A DNA stretch of 64,000 nt, from NCBI GenBank assembly GCA_902729315.2, contig LR746271.1, positions 4,484,001 to 4,548,000 of the forward strand, read 5' to 3'. This document shows positions 33,301 to 43,936 of the stretch, in pieces. Source of the stretch: Spirodela intermedia (taxonomy: Eukaryota; Streptophyta; Magnoliopsida; Alismatales; Araceae). A program made the position numbers and the translations under genes. The number at the start of each line of letters is the position of its first letter. The stretch's first letter is position 1. The notes below the pieces were generated by a model. It was not told the origin of the DNA and did not search any database. It worked only from the letters and a program-made list of their open reading frames with translations.

Positions 33301-35052
33301 TTTCCTCTCCCCACCTTTTTATTTATTCACCTCATTATTTTATTCTAATATTCTTACTATTCCTCATTTACACCTTTTTCTCCTCTTATAATTTTGATTA
33401 TTCAAATACTTTGCGTACTTTACCTACCGAGCTCAAACCACTCATTTTCTTGAATCATCACCTATTGAAAAATCCCCAACAAGGCTCCTAGATCTCAAGC
33501 CACTAGAATAAAAAAAATCATTCAAGAATCTTCTTTGGCAAGGTACGTTGATTTCAATTCTTTTTATGGAGTGATCATTATTTTTATATCCTTGGTCCTT
33601 ATAGGAATTGAGTGAACCATAAGATAGCCTAACACTCTTGATTGAAACTCTATCTGAATTCTTGAAAGTGCAGTTCTTCTCAGATAATTCTTCTAAAATC
33701 AGTAGGATTAACCTACTCATACTTCTCCTTAACTTAGCCAAGGATAATCTTAAATCCCAACTTTCTTTTCGGTATTGATATTTCTCTTTAGTCCTGCATC
33801 ATCTTCACTGAAAAGAGAAGTGCAAAGAAATTTCATGTAAACAGAGCCTATGATGGATTAGATTTCCATATGTCCCTATTTGCGAAGTATCTTTTCCTAT
33901 AACATTTCTTGCTTCAAGGAACCTTCCTACCCTTGATTCAGTCATGTTTGATCCCACTAGAGGCCCCAATAACCAGAGACGTAAGAGTAAGTCAAAAGTC
34001 TCTCTTTCCTCCATGGCCTAGGGTCTATTTATCTGCAGATATTGACCTCTTTTAATTGACTCCAACAACATTAATTTCTTATTTTCTCTCCTGGAATAGC
34101 GAGGCATCTAGACAAGAAAAGGACCACAATTCGGAAGCCATGCTTGTGAAGTGACTTGGTACTTTTTTGTTGGAGAGACTGTAAGTCATCTTCCAATGCA
34201 TCAGTTACATCACAGATTGATATCCCGAGGGGCAGATGCCTTGATAACCAGGTGTATGAAGATGAAGGGAGAGGTATAACATCAGTTGTTCTGCTGCAGT
34301 TGACCTGTGTATGCACAGCTAATTTTTGGATGGCTTTACTAGGTAACGATGGATTATAGATGAGAAAATTTATCCTAGGTGCCTGCTTTATCCCAACTGA
34401 AATCATCCCCTTCTTTCAGAACTCTCCTTTTTCTGCATTTTGATGCCATTTGAAATGGTCAACAGATCGCAAGGAGTATAAGCATCCCTCTCTTCAAGTA
34501 CCTCTATAGAGGATAAGCCACCAGAGCCAACAGAAGGTCGTCTACCTGAGTAGGAGGTGAGTGGCATAACTAAGTGTGTGGCTCCTCCACTTTCTTCTTG
34601 TGCAACCAAGGAACGTTTGTTATATTTATATATATAAAGTTGATGGCTTTTCTATTCACTGTAGGATATCAAAGAAACGCCCGGTTCCCTTCATGGAGGA
34701 GTGAGAGCTATACGAAAGGTCGAATCTGAGTGGGTGTGGGCTCAGATATCTCTATCATTGATTTACATCCAACCCCATGGGGTCATGGAAACTGTGAACG
34801 GAGCACTGTAGTAACAGTTGCATTGATTCGTCAAAGAAATCAGCATATTTGATGATTTCATCCTAAGTTGGCGGAGGCGGCGTTTTAGCAATTAGTTCAT
34901 CTTCACGAGTCATTTCATGTACTTTTTTCCGTGTGTTAGCTCAGAATTTGGCAGTGATCGTTTGGTAAGTCAGCCTTAACAATGAGTCAGTTAATTAAAG
35001 GTATCAATGGAGATGGGTGCAGTGGTAACGGCTCCGTTGATGATGAATGTGG
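33301..35052. other. Gene-island flank, nothing recognised
   Basis: Mixed-composition sequence without retrotransposon similarity that I can see. Short frames exist on both strands (for example 34,071-34,406 minus) but none resembles a known family. It may be 3' intergenic sequence of the GH3 gene. Confidence 0.4.
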
Positions 35053-35099
35053 CTCTCATGGACCCTCACATTGAAGGAGGATGTGAGGGTCCATGAGAG
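35053..35099. repeat. Perfect 19-bp inverted repeat
   Basis: The arms CTCTCATGGACCCTCACAT (35,053-35,071) and its exact complement (35,081-35,099) are separated by a 9-base loop. It lies about 530 bp beyond the GH3 stop codon. It could form a strong hairpin in RNA of either strand. No T-run follows. Confidence 0.85.
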
Positions 35100-35631
35100 T
35101 AGTGGCTGTTCCGCTCCTTGAGGGGGCTCGTGGTGGTACGTTATTGTCATGCATGCTTGAGGTGATGTTGAAAAGTAGGGTGGCCGAAACACCAAGCTGG
35201 CGGGACAGCCGATGATAACAGCCGTGAGAGACATGAATGACCTCCTGTCAAATCGTCCAATCCGTCCACGCATCTCTCGCTTTCACGAGAGTCGCCCCCA
35301 GCCCCCCCGTTAAGAAGAGTTGACGTTTCTCTGGCAGCGCAAGAGGAAGTCTTGACGCCGTCGTGTTCAAGCTGGCTGGAACCCCATAAAGGCAGACACT
35401 AGGCGCAACCGACAGCCCCGAGGCGCCAGCTGTCCGTTTCGAGCCGAAAATAGCGAATTACGCGGTATAACAGCTTGCATGAGAGCCCCCACCCCCCGGT
35501 ACGCAGCGCTAAGTGGGAACAACTGCTGCAGCGTCATCACAAGGCCTGGCTTGTCTCCGTACCGGTGACAGCTGGAAGGTACCGGTCCCCACTCGCCCTC
35601 CGGCGACGCACGCGACGGGGAGAAGGGCTTC

Positions 35632-38600
35632 TCAGGGCGCGTAGGCGGTGCTCCAGAACTGCCGTCGAGTGCCCCGGTCGAGGATCCGGAGGAGAACCTG
35701 GTTGCTGGTGCACCGTGGTGTCTTGAACTGCCCCAAGGTTCCCCCAATGCCGACAAAGTAGTCCAGTATCTTCTTGAAGGTGCCCGTCTCCACCACCCGG
35801 AGCTCCAGCGGTCCGATGGAGCCATTGCGCCTCAACTCCACGTAGCCGCACTCGGTGAATGCCAGGTCCATCACTCGACAGCACTCCTGCAGCACATCTT
35901 CGTCCGCCTCCCCCTTCACCTCCCAGTAGACAACGTAGTGCCCTCGCTTCTGCGCGCCGTCTCCGACGATCGCGTGACTGGTAAAATCGATCAGTTCTGA
36001 TCTCGCTCGGGCCAGCAAGCGAGAGGCATTCTCCACGGCCAGCTGCAAGTCTTTCTCCGTGCTCCTGTCGACGTTCACGGTGAGGAAGACCTTCCTCCGG
36101 GAGACGAAGCTCAGTTGGGGGGCGCCCTTGTAGAAACCCCTTACCTCCACCACGTCTCCGAGCTTGTACCTGTACAGTCCTGCGACATGGAGAAATCGAG
36201 ATGAGTTGCTCAAGCATTGGATGATAATACCTGGATCATGGACTGTATGTGAGAGAGGCACACGGGGGAGATACACATGCCATTAACGTGAAAAAAGAGG
36301 TCGAGTGCAGATCACTGGATAATGACGTGTCTCTAGGGCTCATGCTGCTCGGGAAGACACCCACGCCATATGTCAGAGGCTCATCACGCACAAAGGAACC
36401 TTCCACTAAGGCATTTAAAAGTGTTCAGTCTAAATCCTCAAATTAGTTTTCGGTGAGACGAAACGAGGAGATGCGTCGGCCAGGGGCCACGAGTGCTGGC
36501 TGTCACGTCTACATTAGTGAAGGCCGGGATGCGATTAAATACACAATGAACGAGGAGATTTGAGAATCATATCAGGCAACTGTGAGCAAGAAAGGTGCAA
36601 ATCGGGATAGCAACACGGAAGTTGGGTAAAAATGATGTCGGAAAGAGAAGAAATGACGAGGGTGCATGAAACATCTTCTGGGAACTTAAGGAATTCTTCT
36701 CTTGTACTGAGGCCGTTCGTTTCAAAATCCCTTATACGCTTGTCCTCACTGGAAGGACTCGCTAATAAGGCAATAAAGAATTCCCCTTAGTGTGGCCTAT
36801 ATGAAGTCAAACAAAGTCGAGGAGTCATGGCGCAGAGGGAGAGCAAAGAATCGATGACAGAAACAGGCGATCTCTCTCTCTCTCGGCCCCTCACCCACCG
36901 CCATCTACCCTTCGACATCCTCGTCGCCGCTAGTGTTAGGGGATGCATATCTAATGCACATTTTTTGAAGGTTGTCTGGGATGTCGATGGCAGAAAGAAA
37001 CGGCTACCTTCGCCCATTTCCAAATCTTCAGATGGAGAGGTGCAGCCCAATTTCAGATTTTTCGTTCCCACTTTTGTTTCTGTGTGATATGAACTGTGGG
37101 GCGGTAAAACAGTGAATGACGGAGGAACGAGAATCGAACCTGTGAAGGTGGTGAGGACGAGCTCGTATTCCTGGCCCACCTTGACCTTGCTCAGCGGCAC
37201 TGGTTCCTCTTCCACGAAATCGTCGGCAACCCCAGGGTCCACGGCTCCTGATCCTTCAGTCCACCCCACTTGGTTCGCGTGCTGCTGCGGGTGCCTTCTC
37301 AGAGGTATGAACTCAAAGTAAGCGAGGGTAGGGATCACCGTGAAAGTGACCCTCTCAGGCGGATTGGATGGTTCCAGGTTCACACCAATCCAGCTCTCAG
37401 AGGATCCATAATCGGCTCCCACAAGTGGGAGGCTTCCGGCGTAGTGCCCCAGTTTCTTCATATACGGCAGCATCGATCCGGTCATGATGGAGTAGATATA
37501 CTTGGCGTTGGGCCACAGCGCCGGGACTACGCCCTGCCAGTCTACCGCCTGGAGTTTCTTGCACGTGGATTCAATCCTGCGAGCGAGGGCCGGGTCGGGG
37601 GATACTACCTCGAGGACGGCCTTCCGGACGTTGGGGGAGGTGACTTTCACCTTGCTGAGGCCTCCGGTTTGAATGTCGTGGCAAATCTCCGGCCACAGCT
37701 CCTCCAAGGCCGCGAAGGCCTGGACTATGCTGTAGGCAAAGGCGGAGGTGACGAACTCGACATGGTCACAGTGGACGAGGCCGAGGAGGAGGTGGCAGTA
37801 GGTAGTCTGTTTGTAGTCCCCGGCTAGGATCATCTCCCGCGGGCTGCAAGTGAAGGACTTGGTGGTTCTCTCCTTGATCTTGAACTCCTCGCTTGCGTAG
37901 AAGTGGGTGGTGGCCGCGGCCACTGTGACGCCGCCTCTCGTCTGGTACCGCTCGCTGCGGTAGATGAATTCCAGAATCCTACCCCCTGCTCTGATGGGGA
38001 AGATCCTGGTCAACGCAACAGACAAGATAGATGATCAGATCGATTACGAGATGTGCGCTTGGACTTTCTAATGCTCTGGGTGGGGGGCGGGAAATGTTGC
38101 TTTTGGCCACAGACCTCGCTCTGTGGGCTGCTCCTAGCTTGAAGACCTGGAGGGTGGACTGCGCCATGAACCGCGTGAACGGGACATACTTCGGCCTTCC
38201 ATCCGTTGTCCCAGAACTGCAGACAGGTAATCCGAAAACAGCCCTGTGAGTGCAGTGTAAATGGCACCACGGGGGCGGTAACCGGATAGACCTACAGAAC
38301 GCACAGCACTCGAAACCATTCTAGGACTGTTTAACGAAACCCTGGGACGGAATCGTCATCAAACAAGTGTTCCTATTTTTTCCTTCGCAGGCTCGCCGCA
38401 ACCATAGACCTACGATCCTACAGTTACAATGGCAGCGCCGATGGTGGACAATAGATAGATATGACCGAATGAATAGAGGAGATTGAGATACCTGAGAGAC
38501 ATGGCGGCGATAGTATCCCTTGTGAGGATGGAGCTGGTGTCGCCGTCGACGATTCTCTGAAGATAAGGTTCAAAGTCTTCAGGGGAGGCGAGGGGCACCA

Positions 38601-38994
38601 GAGAGCTGTAGACTGTCTCTAGCTCCCCTAGCTCCAAGTCCTCACGGCGAAGGTCCTCCCCCAGCCACCTTCTCAGGTACTCCGTACCTCGGTTGATCTC
38701 AATGATGCGCCTCAGCGTCTCTGTCTGCACGAAACCGGCCTTCTCCGCCACCCGGTCGAACCACCCCGTAATGTCGTCGTCCTGGGAGGTCGGTTCCCCC
38801 GTTCTCCCGTTCCCGTCACCAGCGAAAAATGCCTCTCTATGGCTGGTCATGCCGATCGTGGGTCGGCCGTCGTACTGGGCGGTCGGTTCCGCCGCTCCGT
38901 CGTGCACATCACCGGCTAAGGGTGCGTCACTCTGGCGCGTCGTGCACATCGCCATCGTCTGGGAGGATCGGTTCTGCCGCTGCCTGGTGCCCAT
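35632..38994 (-). CDS. GH3: GH3 acyl-acid amido synthetase, JAR1/GH3.10-like
   Basis: GH3 enzymes adenylate acyl acids such as jasmonates or auxins and join them to amino acids in the cytosol. Four exons on the minus strand: 38,994-38,492, 38,216-38,115, 38,005-37,140 and 36,179-35,632, all GT-AG, phases consistent, giving 672 residues and a TGA stop. Visible motifs: SSGTTDGRPK at 168-177 (nucleotide binding), YGSSES near 401-406, and GLYRYKLGD at 491-499. ADYGSSESWIGVN and the C-terminal QFKTPRCTSNQVLLRIL fit the JAR1/GH3.10-like group rather than the auxin-conjugating group, so jasmonate-type substrates are likely but unproven. Family members have about 575-620 residues; the extra 50-70 are at the N-terminus and consist of DNA repeats. 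Met49 is an alternative start giving 624 residues. Exon GC content is high, unlike the surrounding repeats. Confidence 0.9.
36180..37139 (-). other. Intron 3 of GH3
   Basis: A 960-bp intron from a GT donor after TTCACAG to the acceptor ATGTCGCAG. The donor side reads through in frame for over 100 codons, but that peptide has no similarity to GH3 proteins, whereas exon 4 continues the family alignment exactly. It contains a CT microsatellite at about 36,870-36,885. Confidence 0.85.
38776..38974 (-). repeat. Three imperfect repeats in GH3 N-terminus/5' UTR
   Basis: On the plus strand, GTCGTCCTGGGAGGTCGGTTC-like units start at 38,776, 38,869 and 38,954 (spacings 93 and 85). The first two encode related peptides on the minus strand (AGDGNGRTGEPTSQDDD and AGDVHDGAAEPTAQYDG). 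The third is out of that frame, and its own matching frame reads SDGHQAAAEPILPDDG. Confidence 0.8.
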
Positions 38995-39037
38995 CACTGG
39001 GGAACGGGGCGTCTCTCTGGTAGAGCGATTCTCTAAG

Positions 39038-39049
39038 TGTCTCTGTCTC
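39038..39049 (+). promoter_or_regulatory. Two adjacent TGTCTC elements
   Basis: TGTCTCTGTCTC is a direct repeat of the classical auxin-response core, 44-55 bp upstream of the GH3 ATG and probably inside the 5' UTR. It sits in a CT-rich tract, so chance occurrence is plausible. Confidence 0.3.
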
Positions 39050-39130
39050 TCTCTCGCTCGCTCTCTCTTGTGCTTTCACACCCTCTTCCCGGCCCTTCTC
39101 TCGGTGATGTGCACCCAGGCACTTCGCTTC

Positions 39131-39137
39131 TATATTT
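39131..39137 (-). promoter_or_regulatory. Possible TATA box of GH3
   Basis: The minus strand reads AAATATA, 137 bp before the ATG. A start about 30 bp downstream would give a purine-rich 5' UTR of roughly 105 bases. Confidence 0.4.
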
Positions 39138-39560
39138 GTAAGGAAAGAAGCCCACCAGTTGGGCGAAGGGAGGAGAGGAGGGGAAAAGAAAAATATCTTC
39201 CTGAACAAGCGGAGAAGCAAAGAGGAGGTCAATTCATGAGCCCCATTCACTCATCTCCCCGATTTCATTTCCTTTACTCATCCGACCTACCGGACGATAT
39301 TTTTTGGAACGGCAACTGCAAGTATTTTTTTTCGAGACACGCCGGCGATGTGGTTTAAACGACGGCTTAAGGATCCCGGGAGGACCACCTCTCGTCCCGG
39401 GACCACGGCTCCTCTACTCCAGAATCGTACGATGCAATACAGACCTTACGAGGGCTTATCTGTTCTTCATGAATAGGCAAGGGAGCGAGAGCAGGGGACC
39501 ATGAGAGGAAAGAGAGCGGACGAGAGAAACCCAGAGCAAGATGCATTCCCAACTCCTGAA

Positions 39561-39614
39561 CCCTCCCTCTATCTCTCTCTCGCTCTCACTTTCTCTCTCT
39601 CTCTCTCTCTCCCC
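39561..39614. repeat. CT microsatellite upstream of GH3
   Basis: A (CT)n-rich tract on the plus strand. Its complement is repeated in inverse form about 80 bp away at 39,686-39,722, so the two can pair. Confidence 0.9.
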
Positions 39615-39685
39615 CTTCGCTCTACAGGCGCTGGCTCCCCGCACCGACGGAGTAGATGGTTAGGCGACCGTCACGCGGGACGTCC

Positions 39686-39722
39686 CAGAGAGAGAAAGAG
39701 AAAGAGAGAGAGAGAGAGAGAG
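39686..39722. repeat. GA microsatellite upstream of GH3
   Basis: A (GA)n-rich tract on the plus strand facing the CT tract at 39,561-39,614. On the GH3 sense strand this is CT, and the other is GA. Confidence 0.9.
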
Positions 39723-42700
39723 TCTATTAACCAGTTGGAATTTGGTTTCATTCGGTTAGGCTCCATTCAACATTTGGCGGTTTGAATCTTGTCCCACCAC
39801 AGAAAAAACTTTGCGCGCCGAGACCAGCGTTGGGCGGGGGCGTTCACCGGCTGGCGAGGGGAAGAGAGTCGGGAATGAAACGTACCGTGCTCGTACACGT
39901 TTAGTGCTCGTAGAACGTTAGTCGTCGTTGAAGAGCCAACAATTAAAGTAACTCATCGGTCCTGTAAGAACGTGAGATTATCCCAGTACGTGCTCTTATC
40001 TCTCCCGATGGGAGTTTTAAAAAGCGAGCGCAACCACAAAACCATGTCTTGATGAAACTCCAAACTAATTGGCCTTCCGGCTCGTCGCTGACTGTCAACG
40101 ATTTTAGGAGTTCTTTCATCTTAACCACTAGGTTTATTTATCCTAACATTCCTCAGGCTTACAAGTCTTTTCACTCGCCTTTTCCTACCTTCGACAAGTA
40201 CATAAGAGAAACGATGTCTGTAGTTCAGAAACATGATCATCAGCTCCTACACCATGTTGCCACGCATAATCGTCAAGATCCACTAGCATCATTCATTGGA
40301 CTACAAGATTCTGTTTCTGGCGGTGCTCACTCCAGCGCACATCCCCACACGACTGGTTACTATTTTTGGGTTATGCATGACGAGAATAAAGATTTAGTGT
40401 CAACTTTATGCATATGACAGCCGGATTTTGCACCATATTATAGCATAAGACCTTCCAATCATGAGCTGGTTGATTATATGAGTTGGAAAATCTCATCGAA
40501 TGTGGATTTCTCATAATCTTCATCTTTCCTCTATCTTAGTAGAGGCGTCTTATCAAAACAAGCTAGTGATATAAATTGCACGCCTGTCTGACCATGGCAA
40601 AAAGCTTGATCATTGCTAACATTATCAATATTTACACAAAGTCATACTGGCCATCTTTAAAAATCAAACATATTTTCTCTCTTAAATTGATTAAGGTAAC
40701 TCCAAGAAAGAGATCAAATGGGTGGAGTATTTATTTTGTCTAATGTGATGCATCGCGTTTCTCTAATTGATATACTACCTTTTTTTGTTAATGTACGCAA
40801 TGAAAAATAACTAGGCATCTATCTCATATCACAATGATAAACTCTTGGACAATTTATATGTGATAATATAAACATGCCTCAATCACCTTCCGTAAGAAAA
40901 CATGTAACTGATCTACAAATAGGTGTCAAGATTATGAAATCCATTACATATCAAATTACACTCATCTTTCTCATCACGTTCAAACCTTTCATTCAGTAAA
41001 GTTTCTCATATATTCTACCATATTTGTGTTAGAAGAATATTTTGTCCAAGTAAGCAATATGTAGGAGTGAAAGGGAGGACACATGATATTCATTTATTTA
41101 ATGGGCTTTAGAGTTATTTTTTACAATGTAGTTTCCAACAGAGTTCATCTCTATCCACACTTATCATAAGTACACCGCCTGTACTATGGTTGATTATTGG
41201 CTCACATCTAATCTTCCTAAAGTCCTTTACGAGCTCACCACTAAATTTATGGCTTTAGAGTTGGCCATCGGATTCATGACTATAAAACTCTACGAACATG
41301 ATTCATGATTAGTGGCAAATTTGGTAGCAGACTTTGTTGCAGCCATACATCAGACTATGGTAAAAAAATAACAACAAATAACAATATAAATTCTCATAGA
41401 TATATTTAAAGAGTTTAGGTTTTACAAGTGTTGGTATTATGATTTAAAATAAACTTTTCAATAATAATAATTCACAATCAATAGAAATTATACAATCAAA
41501 ATTTTCCTCTCGGTAGGCATCTTGCCAACATCTTCATTAATTTCTATAAGATAAGATACATGCAAATTATGAAGAAGAATATTCCCATATGGGTAAATAT
41601 CGAGGGCTCTTAAAACTTTCTATTCACGAGTCCATCTATGAGAGCCTTCTGATGTTTTTAACTGCTATCAGTTATGAAAACCGTTGCCATTTTGTAGTGC
41701 TCTCCAATGCGCAGACTATATAGTTTATGTATGAGGCATATAAGTGCAATAATTCATGCTTCTTGTTCAACCTCACGAGGCAAGTGTTCTGAGCCATTTT
41801 GTGGAGGAAAAACGTCCTAAACCTGTGAAAATGTTCGCAGATATGTTTACAACATAACAGAATTCTTGCCTGCTTCAGTCAAAATTACGTTTATGGAAAA
41901 GAAAATACCACTGTGTACAACTGTAATATCTGAAGTTAGAGCCATCCAAAGAAAGATAAATCTAACAATGAGTATCTTAGATCTGCACACTCATTCTAAC
42001 CGTGATAAAAAATGGACTTGATTGCATGAACAGACAATTAATAAGACAGGTAATAAATCCCATAAATAAGTGGTTTTAGTAGAAATGACGGGCAAACTTG
42101 TTAATCTTTTGGATGAATGAAAATCGAGGAAATAAATAATCAAATAAGCGTACCGAAAGAAAGATATCTGTGTAAAACAAGGTCAGAATCAGCAGAAATG
42201 ACAGGTAGGAGGGCTAATATCAGAAAATGAGAATCATCGAAATAAATCGAATCAGTACTGAAGTGGAACACCAACCGCGTCGAAAGGAAATATTGGTGCG
42301 TGCATTGAGAATAACATAGTAAGTACACGAAGAGTAATGCGGCGACTGACCGCTTATCACAAAGAGTAATGACAAGAACCTATCACCTTCTGCCGTCTCA
42401 ACAGGATCATCATCGCATTCTCGTTATAACACAGTCCTCACTGAGTAACAAGTGTCGGCGTCCCATTCTGTCTGTTCGTGGCACTGATTCCCCCAAGTAT
42501 CTCCGCGTTCCGTGGGCGATCTTCTCATCTTGGCGTTCTCTCGAACTGCGGATTCACATGGGTCAGTCGCACGATCACGCAGAACTGAACGAAGCAATCG
42601 GAGATTCTACCAGTTGCTAGACAGCTACCGGCCTTTACGGCAAATTCAGTGGCCTCACATTCCGTCTACGTATCCTCCCTAGTCCCCTAAGGCGTGCATC

Positions 42701-43804
42701 TCGGAAGACACATCGTCAAATTGACCGTTGTACACGCTTAGAACGTCAGAACCACGACCAGGAATCAGATGGCTTTGCGGCGAGGTATTTGTTTTGGGGA
42801 ATGGGAACGGAAGATGGTGTCCTCGCGAATCAGATGGCTTCGCAGTATGTGGGATGTCAGCTGCGGGTAGCAGCGTGACGGAGAATCCTTATGAGGCTTC
42901 TGAGTCGGCACATGGGAATCCATAAAAATAGTCCGTCTCCTCAGCTATTAATCCATCATAAACATGATGTTTGCAACTTATTTACCCATTCTGCTCACCG
43001 TTGTTTCTTTCGAAAGTTCACTGGTTGAAAGTGCATGAAATAATTAGACCGAAAGCAATGTTTATGTAGTACACTGATGCTATTGTCTATATCTGATATG
43101 CGTGGAAATGGACGTACATGGAATGCCTGCGAATGTTGAATGCAATTCTACGGTAAAAGTTATGTTATTCCGTATGTCCTTTATGACTCGCGGCGGATGC
43201 TGTTTTGTCTGAAGAAAGAGAAGATGGAAGGTGGGCTACGTGACGTGAACTTCATCCTCAGCTGCAGTCTTGAACATCATAGGGCATGCTTCATGTGGTA
43301 TTCGGAAGAGATCCTAGGTCATCAGCTTCTCTTGAAGGGGAGTTGAGCCATTACAACTACAAATTCTGTTATTCCTCGGCCATGCGAACGCAGTTCCATC
43401 TCATTGTGGGTACTTTTAAAGACAGACTAGGCATTTTCTTTATATGCCATTGGGGGACGAAAGGGTTGGGCGGAAACTTCAGAACTCCATCAGCATTAAA
43501 TAAGAGAGAAATCCAGACGGAATTCAGATTGGGATGGAGAGACTGGTGTTGAGGTCCCTTAATCCAAACATGACTCATATGGATGTGCAAAGTGTCGGAG
43601 AACCCAATTGAAAATATATATGATCCGATTTGAATTGTTTCTTGCAATCTCTTCGTCGTATCTTAACGTAGATGATCAAGTGACTTCTAGGATAGAGCAA
43701 AGTACTAGAAATAACATCATACATAGACATAAATAACATCATATACCCATATACATATGGATCATTTGAATATATATAGAGGGGGAGAGAGCAGCTGCTC
43801 GAAT
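39723..43804. other. Island sequence upstream of GH3, no gene recognised
   Basis: About 4 kb without clear retrotransposon similarity. Open frames at 40,049-40,417 (122 codons) and 42,369-42,620 have no recognisable motifs and no paired exons. A short direct repeat (AATCAGATGGCTT at about 42,764 and 42,829) is present. It probably holds the GH3 promoter and intergenic DNA. Confidence 0.4.
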
Positions 43805-43936
43805 ATGGCCGTCGTGATCCCCCAGATGTACCCCAAAGACACGAAACTCCCGACAGGGATGGAAGAGGAGACCAACAGCAGAATGTGGGGAATCGAAAGA
43901 CTAAGATCTTGGTTACTCTCGTTTACTTTCTTGTAG
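43805..43936 (+). CDS. Possible 43-residue small ORF
   Basis: ATGGCC start, 43 codons and a TAG stop, with composition closer to coding than its surroundings (MAVVIPQMYPKDTKLPTGME at the start). A TATATATAGA box lies at 43,771-43,780, but only about 25 bp before the ATG, which would leave no 5' UTR. It could be a first exon with a lost donor, or chance. No family is recognised. Confidence 0.15.
   Translation: MAVVIPQMYPKDTKLPTGMEEETNSRMWGIERLRSWLLSFTFL

Noticed and set aside
32505-33491. 328-codon proline/serine-rich open frame
   Set aside because: All three frames are open here because of tandem repeats and base bias; no domain or splice structure supports a gene.
36787-37139. In-frame extension of GH3 exon 3 giving a 412-codon frame
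   Set aside because: The added sequence has no GH3 similarity, while a GT donor at 37,139 joined to an acceptor at 36,180 restores the family sequence exactly.
37129-37141. Possible tRNA B box near GH3 exon 3 (minus strand GGTTCGATTCT)
   Set aside because: It overlaps a splice donor and lacks any tRNA cloverleaf or A box.
40049-40417. 122-codon open frame upstream of GH3
   Set aside because: No recognisable motif, no repeat of the frame elsewhere and no paired exons; likely chance.
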